From positions 124,001-188,000 of the forward strand of contig JAWZYV010019586.1 of assembly GCA_038373885.1 (NCBI GenBank): DNA of 64,000 nucleotides, read 5' to 3'. The position numbers and the translations under genes were made by a program. This stretch comes from Cheiracanthium punctorium (taxonomy: Eukaryota > Arthropoda > Arachnida > Araneae > Cheiracanthiidae). Positions 22,489 through 35,219 of this stretch are shown piece by piece (positions within the stretch are counted from its first letter, which is position 1; each line of letters opens with the position of its first letter). The notes under the pieces were generated by a model that had not been told where the DNA came from, searched no databases, and worked only from the letters and a program-made list of their open reading frames with translations.

Positions 22489-24895
22489 ACGTTTTTCAAC
22501 ACTTTGCTCTCTAACCATAAAAATGATAATCCTTAAATGCTTTTAAATAAAACTAGCTGTTCTTATCTAGAGTGTATTTATCAAATGAAAAACCCAGAAA
22601 CTTAAATATTAATTATGGATCGTGTGAAACAACACTTTCTAACATACTTTTTTTAGTTGTAAATACCTGGGTGGGGGGGGGGAAAGAAAACACCTGGAGT
22701 GAATTTTTCTTCCGTGACATTTCTGTTCCATTTAATATACGAAGAGAAAACTACGGAAGGAAATAAAAGCTGTGTTCAGCAAGGAAAATCCCTTTGCAAA
22801 TGAGTATTTTGAAGGAGATGTGTAAAAAATCTAGATTTTGCATGATACCTTGCCAAACACAGAGTAAATATTTAGTGCCATGGTGCCTGTCTCAATAGGT
22901 TAAGGGATCTCTTGTAAAAAACCTACAGATGTAGTGTCCACCCTTTCCGGTGGAAAGCATCTTATCAGAAACTTCAATAGTTCATGCATATATTATTTTA
23001 TTTAAAGTAATTTAACGTAATTTACACATAATGACCTAAAATATACTGTAAAATATGACTGAATAGACTTCATGTATCAGAATTCTTTTGTGCATACTGT
23101 AAAAGAATTAATTTATTTCCCGTATACAATATGTTCAGATGAGCCAATGTTAAGCAATTTAGATTAAGCTCTTTCATAGCCACTTGTGAGGGTGTGCTCA
23201 TGTTTACAGTACCGTTTTTATACTTCTCCTCTAATGTTTTGATTACATCTACTGCCAAAATAAAGGGAACATGCTAATTTTTTTCACCCACTTGCATTCA
23301 CCTCTGGATTGGCTATCGGTAAACAATGAATAAATACACAAAACATGATCCCTAAGTGGTGCTGGTAATTTTTTGGTAATGCAAAGGCGCTCAAAGGAAA
23401 AAAAAATTTAAATTTTTGAGTCCGGGGCTAAGGAAGTTTTAGTTCGCTCGTTCATTTTTCTTATTGAAATGAGCGATGGATATAAAATAACATAACCTTT
23501 AATGACTCAATTAGTAGATGGAAGATCAGTTATAAAAATGAAACTTATTAATAAAATAAGCTCATTTATAATGTATTTTTCAAAGTATGCATGCATATTA
23601 TTTAGGAAGTTTCTTAAATAAAATCTTAAATTCACAACTAATGTTTTGATTTTGAGGGATTGGAGCTGATAATCTACTCGATGGATCAAGGCCGAGGTGG
23701 TCTTTCTAAGGGGTGCCAACCCATATCACAACTAATATTATTAACGATATTCATATAGTAAAAAAAAAAAAAAAAAAATTCAAATTTAGAAAAGCAACGT
23801 GATTTTTTTTCAATTTAGAACAAGTCGAAATAAGATATCCACATTTTTTTTCAACATGAAGGAAGAAATTAAATTGAGTAACTTTTCATATAAAACTTAA
23901 AAAAATTAAATAATTTTGTTTGATTTATCCAGTCACTGATTTTTTATTAAGGTAGTTGTCTATTGAGTATTTATACACAGAGAAGTAACAATCACTCTCG
24001 CATAAAGACACACATACGTTCCCAATTCACATTTCAAAGCACAGACTTCAAAACACATAAAACTATTTTTAAATTGATTCACTTTTGACAACAAAAATAA
24101 ATTAATTAATAGAAATACTAACATATGCGGTACTGAATGCAAGCATGCTTTAATTTGCTTGAACCTAACAATTTATTCGTTTAGAAAATACGTTTGTTTT
24201 GAAAACACTTTCGTTTACAAAGCTATACAGATTGGATTAAAAAAGAAAATTTGTTTGCAAAATATCTCTTTAAAATGTGACAATACATAACTTTGATCAT
24301 GTTAAAAAAATGGAAGAATCTTTATTCTTTAGGTGATTTTCCTTTTTATTTTTGAACAAAAACAAAAGATTTCAAAATTAGATATCTGATGAAGTACTGG
24401 AAGACAAAGAAATACATTTTTGTTGGGTTTGGTTCCTGCAGCAGCATTTTCCTACCATGTCTATTTTTTTTAATCACAAAATTAAGACTATTCATGTAGT
24501 ACAACGTAATACAGCAGCGAATATCATTCTCACTATTTAGAGAGTAAGGTTCATTTTAAAAGTATGCAAGCAAGAACTCGCTAAAAATTTGTTAAGTATA
24601 CTAAGAATGTTCTTAAAAATGCACACATTTAAATCGCTGCGCTCCTTTGGAAAAAGGCAGATATCCCAAGTTATTTTCACTCCACAACAAATTCAGCTAG
24701 GTATGCTTACATATGGAACGGGAGGAGGGGGCGGGCTGTAACTACTGAACTTAGGTTTAACCAGTTCGCTCCAGAACTAGGTATAGCCGATTAACCATAT
24801 GTTTTTCTGTAACAGCGAAGCATTCAGAGCATAAAACTGAGAACCAGCACTGGACTGAGAAGAAAAAAAAATACCATTACGTCTTTTCAAATATA

Positions 24896-24896
<1 letters not shown>
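22489..24896. other. No gene seen
   Basis: G10 at 22673-22682, the SINE fragment near 23.7 kb, and a poly-A run at about 23760. Otherwise featureless. Confidence 0.55.
23655..23735 (-). repeat. SINE body fragment
   Basis: On the minus strand GGGTTGGCACCCCTTAGAAA then GACC matches the body of the SINE at 7415; no Pol III boxes are seen. Confidence 0.45.

Positions 24897-24988
<92 letters not shown>
24897..24988. repeat. (TCTA)n-(TA)n microsatellite
   Basis: About 13 TCTA units run into about 20 TA units with one G interruption. Confidence 0.95.
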
Positions 24989-24989
24989 A

Positions 24990-25195
24990 TAACGGGCGGG
25001 CATTTGCCGATTAGGCATTCGCTACTACAATAGCCCGAAGGTATTGGCATTGTATTATGGGAACACCCAGTGGCCAACGTTACCCGCTATGACGGGACGG
25101 ACTTATTAACGCCCAAGCCCAAGCCGGAATTCAAACCAGGATCCAAAGCGTGATAGAATGGTTCTTTAGCTACTGCACCACTTGGAAGGGGGGGG
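24990..25195 (-). repeat. tRNA-derived SINE with TCTA-repeat tail
   Basis: On the minus strand TGGTGCAGTAGC (A box-like) is followed about 35-40 bp later by GGTTTGAATTCC (B box-like). The element ends at the TCTA/TA microsatellite (24897-24988), which would be its 3' tail. Confidence 0.6.
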
Positions 25196-25196
25196 G

Positions 25197-27234
25197 TCAA
25201 AGATGAGAAAGAACTAGTACTTAGAAAAACTCTGCACATGTTACTGACTTCAGGCGAAAAATTGCTCTTGTTACTTCTTATTGGCTTTAAATTTTAAAAG
25301 TAGTTTTACGATGCGAGTACTTATGTTAGAAAAAATACAGGTTTGTGAAAACTAGATCTCAATAAACATATTTTTCAGTCTTAGTCGCCCAAACAGGTTG
25401 AAGCAGCGAATTGAGTAGCTTCATAGCATGCAGGAAAATGAAATATACTCAACGTTCATTTCGAGAAACATAACGCTCTCCTTTTTTCTGGAATAAAACA
25501 TTTATCAGCCCACAGGAAAAACAATACACTAAATAAATTAAAAGAAAAAAAAACTGAAAGAAGAAGCACTCCGTTTCAAGTGAAGAAAAAGTACAATAAA
25601 AACAGAAGGCAAAAACGCACACACACACACATACGTACAAAAGACTGAAATTGTAGGTTCTTTTTTTAAATCTTGTCTATTCATTCTGTTTCACTTAAAA
25701 ATTTTCTTTCTACAAAGAAAAAAAAAGGGCTTTTTCTCACTTTCTCTAGTTTCTGTTTTTTATTTACTTACCCGGCTTTTCTGAAGAGTGCTGAAAAAAA
25801 AACTGTGCGTTTTTGAAAACTTACGTAAAGTTGATATCTATTATTATATGTATCATAGAATGTACATAAAAAAAAATATATGTTCTTTCGTGTGCTCTTC
25901 TGAAAAAATTGAAGTTATATGCGTGTCATTTGCAAAACTCAAGATAAAGTGGGCTGTCTCATAATGATGACTTATTTCATGCAATTCTGAATTGACATTC
26001 AAACTCAGTATCACCATCTGAAAAAATTTCTAGATTCGTCCTTCATTTCTCCCGATCATCTGTATCAGAAGTAACACCCACCATAATTCTCTACTTTGAA
26101 TTTCATGTAAGAATTTGAGGTTATTTGGAAGCCTCATAAAAACTAAATAGACCACATACAAAACAAAACCATTATTTGTATAATTGTAACCATATGAAAG
26201 AATTTATTTCACTTTTCATAATTATGTATAAAAGTACAGAAAATAATATACACTACTTTAAAAATCTGAAAATAGACGCATTACCTAATCTTAAGAGATT
26301 TTCCTCTATTTTCAGCTCCATTTTACATCCGACAGTAAAAAAAGTTAATCATTTGGCCGACAAAATTATCTGTCGCAGTTGACATTGGCGTGATATTGAA
26401 CTTACAGTTATCAGGCTTTGAAGGGAAAATTGCGATTCCAATTGGTTTAAAATAGTTTTTCCAGATTATAAAGTTTAATTTTTTTTTCACAAAGATGATT
26501 TCCTTTGCATGAAGCACTGTTATAAGAGGAGCTGCTCCCCTTCAAATGCGAAATACTTCCGCACTTTCCAGACGTGCATAAAGTTCGATTTTTTTTATAT
26601 ATAATAAAAACTGAAAGTGAAGGTAGACGAAGATTAAATATATTGAGTGTAGACATATTTTGGTCAAATATTTCTTTTCTAGTGACCCTTTTAATAGCCT
26701 CCACCACGGGCTTTATTTTTTAAGTCTTATTTTAGTCATCTAAATTCTAAATCTATCTAAGAAGAGTTTAGTTATTGTCTTATTAGTTTTATAAATGTTT
26801 CCCCTTTCCGAAACAGATCATAAACGTGTTACAAGTGTTACCGGTAAATGCAAGATACTCATAATAGCTTATGCGATTTATCTCACTTTAAAAAATTGCA
26901 TTTGTAAAACGAGTTTAAGCAGCTTATTTTTTCACCCATACACATGTAACATCGCACTACGTTTATTAGAACTAGGCTGCTATTTCGTTCAGTCCTAGGT
27001 TTTTGTCGATTCCAGTTTATAGACAGATTCTGTTAGACATGATTTGTAGACAGGTTTTGTAGATATGAACTGTCACGGTGAAGATCTTTTCAAATGTTTT
27101 CGTCAGATAACAGGGAACTGGGGAGGGGAGGGGGGAGAGATTAAAATCTTGAAAGTCACACGAGGTTTGCAATTTTATATAATTGATCGTTTGCTACCCA
27201 CGTTTGCTACCAAAAAATAACTTCAAAACCAAAC
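25197..27234. other. No gene seen
   Basis: AT-rich with purine/pyrimidine runs and an (AC)n stretch near 25616. No gene recognised. Confidence 0.55.
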
Positions 27235-28150
27235 CAAGCTTGGCGATATTTTCCGAATTTGGTTAGAAACTAGAAATGATAGTTAAAATATGCTTGGTGA
27301 AGATTGTAAAAACAGTGTTAGTAGGCGATTTTAATATAGATTTCAATTCCAAATATGTGTTTTATGGGTCAAGAAAAGCAAACACGGCACACTCATGGAT
27401 TATCATGCCCATTCCAAATACTATTTAAAATGGTATGAAGTATAGTTAGAATATGCTTGGCGAAGATTGTAAAACAGTTTCGGTAGGTGATTTTAAGATA
27501 GATTTCGATTCCAAAGATGTGTTTTATGATTCAAGAAAGAGTTGATTCCTATTTTAACGCCCCGACTCTCACCAACCTATAAATTCAACACACTTTGGCG
27601 ACTATGCAGTCATGGGTCTCCAGGAGTAATCACAAGTTTCAACGCTTTCAAAGGAGCTAGATGAAATCATAAGTGAACAAATTACCGATAAACGCACTAG
27701 TTAAGGAATTTGAAGACGCTTAATTATTAAAAATACTTTAATTGGCAACCCAAAATAAATAAATAAGTAATGGAATGCTGTACTTACATATTCCAAGTCA
27801 ACATTTTAATTCTAATTAAAGTTGTCACACAAATACAAAAATCGTCGTGGTAATTGCATATGTTTAATTATCGCCACCTTGGCGGGATCCGGGGCGTTAA
27901 AGTTGAAATCAATACGAGAAAGTCAAACACGGCAAATTTATGAATTTTGATGCACATCCCAAATAGTACTTAAAACGGGAAGCACAGTTGGAATATGCTT
28001 GGCAGAAATTGTAAAATATTTTTAGTAGGCGATTTTTAGATAGATTTCGATTCCAAAGTTGGGTTTTATGGAACAAGGGAGAAAAATGCGGTACACTTAT
28101 GAATAATGATACACTTTCGAACTTAATGCAATAAGGGAAGAAAATAGGGA
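27235..28150. repeat. Degenerate 160-200-bp tandem block
   Basis: Units share ATGCTTGGCGAAGATTGTAA, GTAGGCGATTTT-GATAGATTTC and GTGTTTTATG at about 27292, 27453 and 27998. The third is offset by the TTAA insertion 27558-27896. Confidence 0.65.
27558..27896. mobile_element. TTAA-target miniature element, CGCCCCG family
   Basis: 339 bp between TTAA 27554-27557 and 27897-27900, with ends CGCCCCG / CGGGGCG. It splits one unit of a tandem block (27.2-28.1 kb). Confidence 0.75.
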
Positions 28151-28414
28151 AGACGCATGGACTATGATACACTTCTAAAATATAGCACTTTAGTATGTAC
28201 TTAAAATCTGAAAGTGTATCAGATTTTCTTACGTTTTTTTAAAAATTAAATTAGATACGTGATTTAATTCGTGATGCAGTACCCAAAATTGGTTCCAATT
28301 GCATTTGTCAAATGAATATAAAAATTGGACCTATTTCAAGAAAATAGTGCAAGATTAGTTCTTTAATGAACACATTTTCCTTTCTTAGTTAATAAAAGAA
28401 GTGTGTTTATTCGT

Positions 28415-28432
28415 CCGTAAAAATTACATAAC
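28415..28432 (+). promoter_or_regulatory. Conserved distal upstream block, gene 3 copy
   Basis: CCGTAAAAATTACATAAC followed by TTGATTT lies about 450 bp upstream of the ATG. Near-identical blocks occur upstream of gene 4 (32780) and gene 7 (50607) in the same orientation and at similar distance. It is either a retained enhancer or a trace of the duplication unit. Confidence 0.45.
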
Positions 28433-28731
28433 CCATTGATTTATCAACAAGCGATATTCCGACATCTGGAAAAAAAAAAAACTTTGAACTCTGTAACTTT
28501 GCAATAGGTAAGCTTGTAGCAAAGAGAAAAAAACGCAGAATGAATAGCGACATTTTACCTATAAAAAAAATTGCATCTTTTCGATGCAACATAGCAGAGA
28601 GAATAACTTAATTTAGCAATGGAGATTTACAAGTAAAAAATATTGTAATACAAGTTTCCTATGTTCAGTTGAGCAAATCTTACGTCACATGAGTTACACT
28701 TTTTTTTCGGTGAACAAAGTTTTCAAATTAG

Positions 28732-28740
28732 TATATAATA
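28732..28740 (+). promoter_or_regulatory. TATA box and shared core promoter of His-rich gene 3
   Basis: TATATAATA lies 134 bp before the ATG. About 50 bp just upstream (near 28682-28731: TACGT, a T-run, GTGA, then TTTTCAAATTA) closely match the same position upstream of gene 5. Confidence 0.65.
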
Positions 28741-28865
28741 GAGTTAAATCAGCAGAATTCACAGTCGAAGAAAGATAAGCATTTGCTTTCTATACTTCAG
28801 CAGCTTTACTAAAACACTTGTACTACGTACAATTCTGTCTCAACTACCAGCTAATAAGAATTATC

Positions 28866-29174
28866 ATGAATCCAGTCAGCATAGTATTCTCACTTTTCTG
28901 TTTAGCAGTTGTGGTCATGCATACATCCGGAATCCCAGTTCCTGGAGAGGAGGCAAGGCACCACCATCATCATCATGGTCACCATGACCATCATCACCAT
29001 GATCACCATCATCATGAGCATCATGATCACCATCATGACCATCACCACGATCATCATCACGACCACCACCATGATCATCACCATCATGAGCATCATGACC
29101 ATCATCATGGACATCACCACCATCATGGGCATCACCATGGTCACCACCACCATCACGGACATCACCATAAATGA
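28866..29174 (+). CDS. Secreted histidine-rich peptide, array gene 3
   Basis: The 102-residue precursor starts MNPVSIVFSLFCLAVVVMHT, a signal peptide. IPVPGEEAR follows, then a 71-residue tract with about 55 His. The tract is two-part: after H6-G it carries acidic spacers (HHHHD, HHHHE, HHD and four HHHD units), then a C-terminal third spaced only by Gly, ending in a single Lys. An in-frame ATG 16 codons upstream (28818) would add a Tyr/Leu-rich N-terminus. It is rejected because genes 4, 5 and 7 begin at the equivalent of 28866. TATA is 134 bp upstream and AATAAA 109 bp after the stop. Genes 4, 5 and 7 share this layout almost block for block. Confidence 0.92.
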   Translation: MNPVSIVFSLFCLAVVVMHTSGIPVPGEEARHHHHHHGHHDHHHHDHHHHEHHDHHHDHHHDHHHDHHHDHHHHEHHDHHHGHHHHHGHHHGHHHHHGHHHK

Positions 29175-29282
29175 AAGTAATATCAATCAAAAGAATTCGA
29201 GAAAAATGTCTCTTGTTTACCAAATGAAATTTATAGAAATCAAGAGAATATTTTTTATTCTGTATATATTTAAATTTAGAAT

Positions 29283-29288
29283 AATAAA
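29283..29288 (+). terminator. Polyadenylation signal of His-rich gene 3
   Basis: AATAAA lies 109 bp after the stop codon. Confidence 0.6.
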
Positions 29289-32082
29289 ATTATGAAAACT
29301 ATCTAACATTTTTATTTATTTTACTTAGAAAATAAATTTTAAAAAGAAATGAAATTACCCCATTAATACTTTAAATACCATTACTAGCTAAATTGGGAAA
29401 AAAGGGTCTTTCTATTTAAAATGTACGATAATTTGCTGTAGGAGAATAGGTAGATAAATTCAAACTTTTGCGGGTTTTAGATTTAAAGACAAACTTTTTT
29501 AAGAAAGTTGTAGTGAAATTTGAAAAAATCGATAATTCATAACTATTTCTTTCTCACTAATATTTTTTTAATAAAATTTTAAACAACAATAAAAAGGATG
29601 ACCGATTTTTCAATAAAAAAAGTAGACTCGAGATTTTAAATAAAGGAAACAAGTTTCAGGTTTCTTTTATTTAGCTGTCAAAATCTATCCAAGCACAATG
29701 GACTTGGGTAAAATTCAACCTTCTTTTTGCTTAATCACGCTGAAACACAGAATGAATTAGAACAAAAATTGAATTTTTAAAAGCACTTTTCTTGCAGAAA
29801 CTTTATTATCAAAATGAAAGGGACATAATTGTAACAATTAATGGGCTTAAGAAACATTCGATAAAGAAATATTTTAGTGGCATAATTTGTCCGGAAAAGC
29901 GGACTTCGTTTCAGAAGAGAAAGCACCAGAAGGTATAATTGAACGTGTTTTCGCTTACCTAGACATTCATCAAAAGCAAGCAACCTAGGCGATTATTCAC
30001 TAGAAAATAGTTGCATTTTTCACCGAGTCCGATGCATATCAGATGACATTTGACAATGGTTTATAATTTAGTAAGCAAAACCCGCTTCTTTACGTTTATC
30101 CTAAAATAGTAACAGTCTTATTTTCTTTATTAGCTGGGCGGTAATACACATGAAAACATTTTATGATGGAAAGTTATTGGTAACCAGCGTATTTTGCAAA
30201 GAGGTATAGCGTTCTTATTTTTCATTTAGTAGTGTAAAAGGAGGTTGGAAAAGTACAGGGTGAGTTTGATATAATTTGAAAGCTAAAAGCGTTGATGCGA
30301 GTGTCCAAGCAAAACACACCGTAGCAGTTCTATCCTATCTCTAACAGTTTCGGAGTTAGCCGATTCGCCTAAGAATTTTACAGAGTAAAGCGCTGAATGC
30401 ACAAAAATATTGTGATATACTACAGTATGACATTACACCAAAACTAAAAGCATTTAAGTAGGATTTATTAATGTTTTTATTTCTTTCAATCTTAGAGAAA
30501 CTATGTCTTATCTGGAAATCCATGGCGGCTTGTCATTAAGGGCCAGAGGGACCTGTCACCACCATCAAACCTCCATCAATCAAACTAGCTTCCTATTATG
30601 TAACACAGTTCTTTTAATATTTAGTTCTATTAAGAAAAGATATGCATTTTATTCTAATACTATCCATTAAAAAAGCATTAAGTACACGCCAGTTATGTTT
30701 TTTTTTTCCTATCTAAAGCATGCACGGACCATAGACTTGATTTAGCGTCTTAGTACCCTGATCTTAGCGTCTTTTTCCGTTTACCGCGTTGGCATACTTG
30801 ACATTCAGCACAAAAGCCATATTGAGACGGTATTAACGTGGCTTGAAAACAATTTATTTAGCGCTGTCTTCGGGGCACAGACCCTTGCACAGTTTTTTCT
30901 TTTGTTGGACATAATAAAAAGTGACAGAGTGGAGCACTTGGAATTCGATGCCAGGGATTAAACAAGCTCTATTGAATTTGACTTGTACCTGTACCTCAAT
31001 TAGTATTCTTCAGGATACAATGTGCGCAATAGATAGATTCACCATATTATTAAACAATTGCACAAACACAAGTACTAATGTAAAATACCCAGACAGAAGT
31101 TATTTACAAGAAGAAGCTCATTCCAAGCAATTCCACCAACATTATTAGATCCATTCAAGCAACTTGATAGGAGAACCGTATACCAGGATTGTTTTATCTA
31201 GGGGCAGACACTGACTCCAAGTCCTGTATTACCTCCTGGGATAATTTGGGGTTATAAAATGAATGATGGCCTATATGTTACAGAGATGATAACAATCCCT
31301 GAATCAGCTAAAGCATGGGATGAACTAATTCATTAAGGATGCAAGAAGAGATACCAGAAGTGCTACAAATTCAAGGTAAGCAATTTACAATCACGGATCT
31401 ATGCATATGCCGGGGAGAATGTTTCAGAGTTCCCTTGTTGACTGTTCAATTTAAGTAACCTTTAATACATTCTGCGGCTTTTGATAAATATAATTCACAC
31501 ATGCTTAGTTAAAAATTTTTTGTATTTATCCATAAAAAATAATAATTTTTAATTAGGGCATTAAACGATTTTTTGGTACCTACGTTATATACAAGTATTC
31601 GAAGAATTGTGCACATATGCAAATGTTTTTAAAATTTTCAGTTTAATCAATAATGGTCGTGAAAATAGGACACGGGACTAGATTTCAATTCAATTTGCAT
31701 TTCTCAAATGTTTCAAGGTTTGTAACTTGCCGTTAAATTCAGATATACTGATTGAAATGGAATCATTTTATAGAATTTTCACTTTTTTGTTTTTTTTTTT
31801 GCGTGTAAGATGTTCAGAAACTTAATGAATTATAGTTTTCTTTCTGAGAATTGACGCAATTTCCTGCACGAATGCCGTTACTCCAAAATGGTTAGAAGTA
31901 GGAAAGGCTTGTCAGAATGTTTTATATTCCGATTAGGGTGTTTTATCAACTCCTTTCGTTTAGAAGATTATGTCGAAGCAACTCTGTACATTTCAAATCT
32001 TTTCTTTCTTAGTAAAATATCTATGATATTATGGAGGATAGTGTAATAAATAGATGCAGTATAACAAAAAAAATACCTATTG
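29289..32082. other. No gene seen between His-rich genes 3 and 4
   Basis: A TACAGGGTGAGTTTGATATA motif near 30256 looks like the end of another TA element, but no partner end was found. Confidence 0.5.
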
Positions 32083-32090
32083 TGCCCAAT

Positions 32091-32267
32091 CAATGGCGTA
32101 GCCAGAGGTTTTTCATGGTGGTGATTATGACTACTGCAACTCACATATATGTACACGTGTGTGTGATGAGGGAGTGAAGAATATACATTTTGTATGGCAA
32201 AACATTCCTCATGGAGGGGGGGGGGGTTATGACCCCTCTACCCCCGCCCCCCTTCGCTACGCCACTA
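32091..32267. mobile_element. Miniature hAT element, TGGCGTAGCCA family
   Basis: 177 bp flanked by a perfect 8-bp duplication TGCCCAAT (32083-32090, 32268-32275). The ends are CAATGGCGTAGCCAGAGG and CGCTACGCCACTA, with poly-G and poly-C stretches inside. Confidence 0.82.
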
Positions 32268-32308
32268 TGCCCAATACATGATAGTAAAACTCTTCCTCCC
32301 TTTGACTG

Positions 32309-32311
<3 letters not shown>

Positions 32312-32340
<29 letters not shown>

Positions 32341-32350
32341 GGGGGGGGGG
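32312..32350. repeat. (CT)n microsatellite, T-run and G10 tract
   Basis: CT dinucleotides, then T9 and G10 in direct succession. Confidence 0.9.
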
Positions 32351-32779
32351 TTAACTAAATTCATACAAGAAAATTCAGTGTGCTTTAAAAAATGAAGTAT
32401 TGTGGTAGTGTTCAACTCAGTTCATAAAAATTCTGAACATTTAAAAACAGCATTTATACGAAATTGTGTAAGCTTAGAAATGCTTTGCTTTTAACAAACT
32501 TCCATTTCTCATATATTTTAAAAAGTGTAACACATTCTTGATTTTTAATGAATGAATTCGTACACTATAACTTTCATATTTCAGTAAGTATTTAAGTTAA
32601 ATAAAATTTTCAATGTAATCAATTTGTGATGTGTCATCAAATATTAAATTTTAATGATCAAAAATGAGAAATCACGATTCAAAAAAGCACTACACACAAA
32701 ATTAAACAATTTCAAGAATTCGAAGAAATGCTTTTTCTTCTTATCTCTCTCTAGTCGGATAAAAACAATGTTCACTGAC

Positions 32780-32797
32780 CCGTAAAAATAACATAAC
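32780..32797 (+). promoter_or_regulatory. Conserved distal upstream block, gene 4 copy
   Basis: CCGTAAAAATAACATAAC differs by one base from the gene 3 copy and is followed by TTGATTTT. It lies about 430 bp upstream of the ATG. Confidence 0.45.
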
Positions 32798-33073
32798 TGC
32801 TTGATTTTGAACGAGAAATGCTCTGGCAATGATGTAACTCTTACGAAACATACACTGATAATTATGTAACATTTAAACAAAAAAATTTGACTGTCGATAA
32901 ATTGCAGCTTTTAATCCAGCCTTTTATAAAACTCATATACGTAACGAGTAACTTCGTTAATCAATACAAAAAACATTTAACCAGCTCTCAGTAACTTATT
33001 TTTTATTAATTAGAGCAAAACCTACTGTTTATTCCCTTTTCTTTCTCTTTTTTTTTGAGGTTTCGAATACATG

Positions 33074-33080
33074 TATAAAG
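33074..33080 (+). promoter_or_regulatory. Probable TATA box of His-rich gene 4
   Basis: TATAAAG lies 138 bp before the ATG at 33212, similar in distance to genes 3 and 5. The sequence just upstream is less like theirs. Confidence 0.5.
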
Positions 33081-33211
33081 ACGGAAACTTAACCGTTCCT
33101 CCTCAAGAAAAGAACCAGCATTTGCTTCTGAGAAGCAATTTGAATTGGTTTATCCTACCACTTGGTAGCTGATATTGCAATTATTTTAATTAATACAGCT
33201 CAGGATTTATG

Positions 33212-33517
33212 ATGAACCCCGTTAGCACAGTACTTGCACTTGTCTGCTTGGGCGTTGTAATCATGAACGCATCTGGAGTTACACTTCCTGGAGAAGAGGC
33301 TCGACATCATCACCATCATCATGGCCATCACGACCATCATCACCATGAGCACCATGATCATCATCACCATGAACATCATGATCACCACCACCACCACGAT
33401 CACCATCATCATCATGACCATCACCATCATGAGCACCATGATCATCATCATGGACATCATCATCATCATGGACATCATCACGGACATCATCATCACCATG
33501 GCCATCACCATAAATAG
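33212..33517 (+). CDS. Secreted histidine-rich peptide, array gene 4
   Basis: Two ATGs stand in tandem at 33209 and 33212. The second aligns with MNPVS and MSPVS of genes 3 and 5 and is used here (101 residues). The signal peptide reads MNPVSTVLALVCLGVVIMNA. VTLPGEEAR follows, then a 70-residue tract of mostly His. The central part is spaced by Asp and Glu (HHHHEHHD twice, then HHHHHD twice), and the final Gly-spaced blocks end in Lys. Compared with gene 3, the HHHD run is replaced by HHHHHD units, so the tract varies by small block changes while overall length stays near 70. A possible TATA is 138 bp upstream; AATAAA is 98 bp downstream. Confidence 0.91.
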   Translation: MNPVSTVLALVCLGVVIMNASGVTLPGEEARHHHHHHGHHDHHHHEHHDHHHHEHHDHHHHHDHHHHHDHHHHEHHDHHHGHHHHHGHHHGHHHHHGHHHK

Positions 33518-33614
33518 AAGCGAAATACAACAACAATACAGAGAAGAGAAATGTTCTTTTGTATAACATGAAATTGGTTCGGCATTTACAGCCTTGTAAA
33601 TATCTTCAGAGAGA

Positions 33615-33620
33615 AATAAA
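33615..33620 (+). terminator. Polyadenylation signal of His-rich gene 4
   Basis: AATAAA, overlapping a second AATAAA, lies 98 bp after the stop. Confidence 0.6.
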
Positions 33621-34396
33621 ATAAATGCCTAAAGTATTTCGTGTATTTATTTAGAAATCAACTTACAGTAATACATATAACTAATGTGAAATATTCCTTA
33701 CCTGAAAAACTACGATAAGTTGAAAACCAACTATTTTCATAAGAATTGTAGCTAAGAGCAATAATAAAAGTAAATTTACGAAGTTATTATATGAAGGGAA
33801 GAAAGAAGGTTGCTTTTACTGGAATTGCTGGTAAAAATAAACCTAATAAAAAGAAGTCCTTTAGTTAAATCACAATGTAAAGGAATTACTTATACAAAAC
33901 TTATTGTGTGTATATAAACAAACAAATAATATTAAAATATTTTCATATAACCTAAAATATGACTGTGAAAAACAGCTACTGAAATAGCAAATTACGTACT
34001 TTTATCTTTGATTAATTTTTTTTTAATAAAATTTAAGAACAAATTAGAGATGGAAAAATATTCTTATCTTGAACAAAAGTAAAATATACTGATTACTTTA
34101 AAAAGAAAATAATGTTTCTGTATCATAAAAATCATAGTACCTAGAAGGGCATGATTTTATGATAAACAAGTAACGCATTACAAGAATGATGGGTGTTTAA
34201 AGCTCGTATGTGTTGCTCAATTTATTAACACTTTCCATCATGATTTATGAGGGTCATCCGAAAAAAAAAGGTTCCCATAGAAAATAAAAAGGAACAAAAC
34301 ATTATTACTTAGAAAAAAAGTATTGCGAAAGATACAGCAATATTTCAGTTATTTCTTAGCAAAAGAATAACCTGAACTGTGACAACTGTATTATGT
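33621..34396. other. No gene seen
   Basis: AT-rich, with a small TATCATAAAAATCAT hairpin near 34121-34163. Confidence 0.55.
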
Positions 34397-34646
34397 TAAG
34401 TTTTTGTAGTCCAGCGGAAGTCTGTTGCCTGAGAAAGGAGCCAGAATGCCACAGTTGTTTGCAGTCTTCGTCAGTGGAAAAGTAATGCCAAAGGAATTTC
34501 TTCAGGACACAGATCTTGTTTCCAGTGACTTGGATCTGAAGAAATTCCTGTACTGCCATCATTTTTCCATTGACGAAGAGCAACGGTGACACCCTGGTTT
34601 CTTTCTCAGGCAGCAGACTTCTATGACATTGGACTTCAAAAACTTA
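34397..34646. repeat. 250-bp foldback with about 110-bp arms
   Basis: The left arm (TAAGTTTTTGTAGTCC, AGTCTGTTGCCTGAGAAAG, CTTCGTCAGTGGAAAA, GGAATTTCTTCAG) is mirrored by the right arm. The centre near 34520 holds AGATCTTGTTTCCAGTGACT. Confidence 0.7.
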
Positions 34647-35049
34647 TCCCACGGTAAGACAATTGTTACAGTTTAGGCTATTCTTATTTTGAGAAGTAGC
34701 TGACATATTGCTATATCTTTTGCAATAAATTTTTCCAGGTTTTAATGTTTTGTTTCTTTATATTGGGCTTGGGAAACTTGTTTTCCAGATGACCCTTGTA
34801 AATAAATTTATGACTTATGTTCGTACGTCTCTCAATTTTCATATTCCCCAACATCCGTAAACGCAAATGAATCTTCAGGAAATTAATGTATGTTATTCTG
34901 TTTACTGCAGAAGTTCCCACACATGTGAAGTATTTTCATAAATATTTTATGGGGCACGCATAACACTTTTACAAGGGACACATAATCTTTCTTTAATAGT
35001 GCTACCTCGAAAGAGCGTAGTGCTATATCCGATTGTCAATGAACAAAGC

Positions 35050-35205
35050 TGAGAAGCAACATTGAACACAGGGGGGGGGGGGGAATCGCCATCGGCTCTT
35101 TGCTATGACAGGAGTGAACAGGTCAAACCTGGGTTTAATGGGTAGATAACAAACACACAAATTGCTAGTGTAACAATCATGCACTCGCTAACCATCCTTC
35201 CCTCT
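35050..35205 (-). repeat. Possible tRNA-derived SINE
   Basis: On the minus strand TGGTTAGCGAG resembles an A box and GGTTTGACCTG a B box with plausible spacing. The body ends in a G13 tract (35071-35083 on +). Weak support. Confidence 0.3.
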
Positions 35206-35219
35206 TAAGTATCATGCAT

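Noticed and set aside
30256..30290. TACAGGGTGAGTTTGATATA as a TA element end
   Set aside because: No inverted partner found within several kb.
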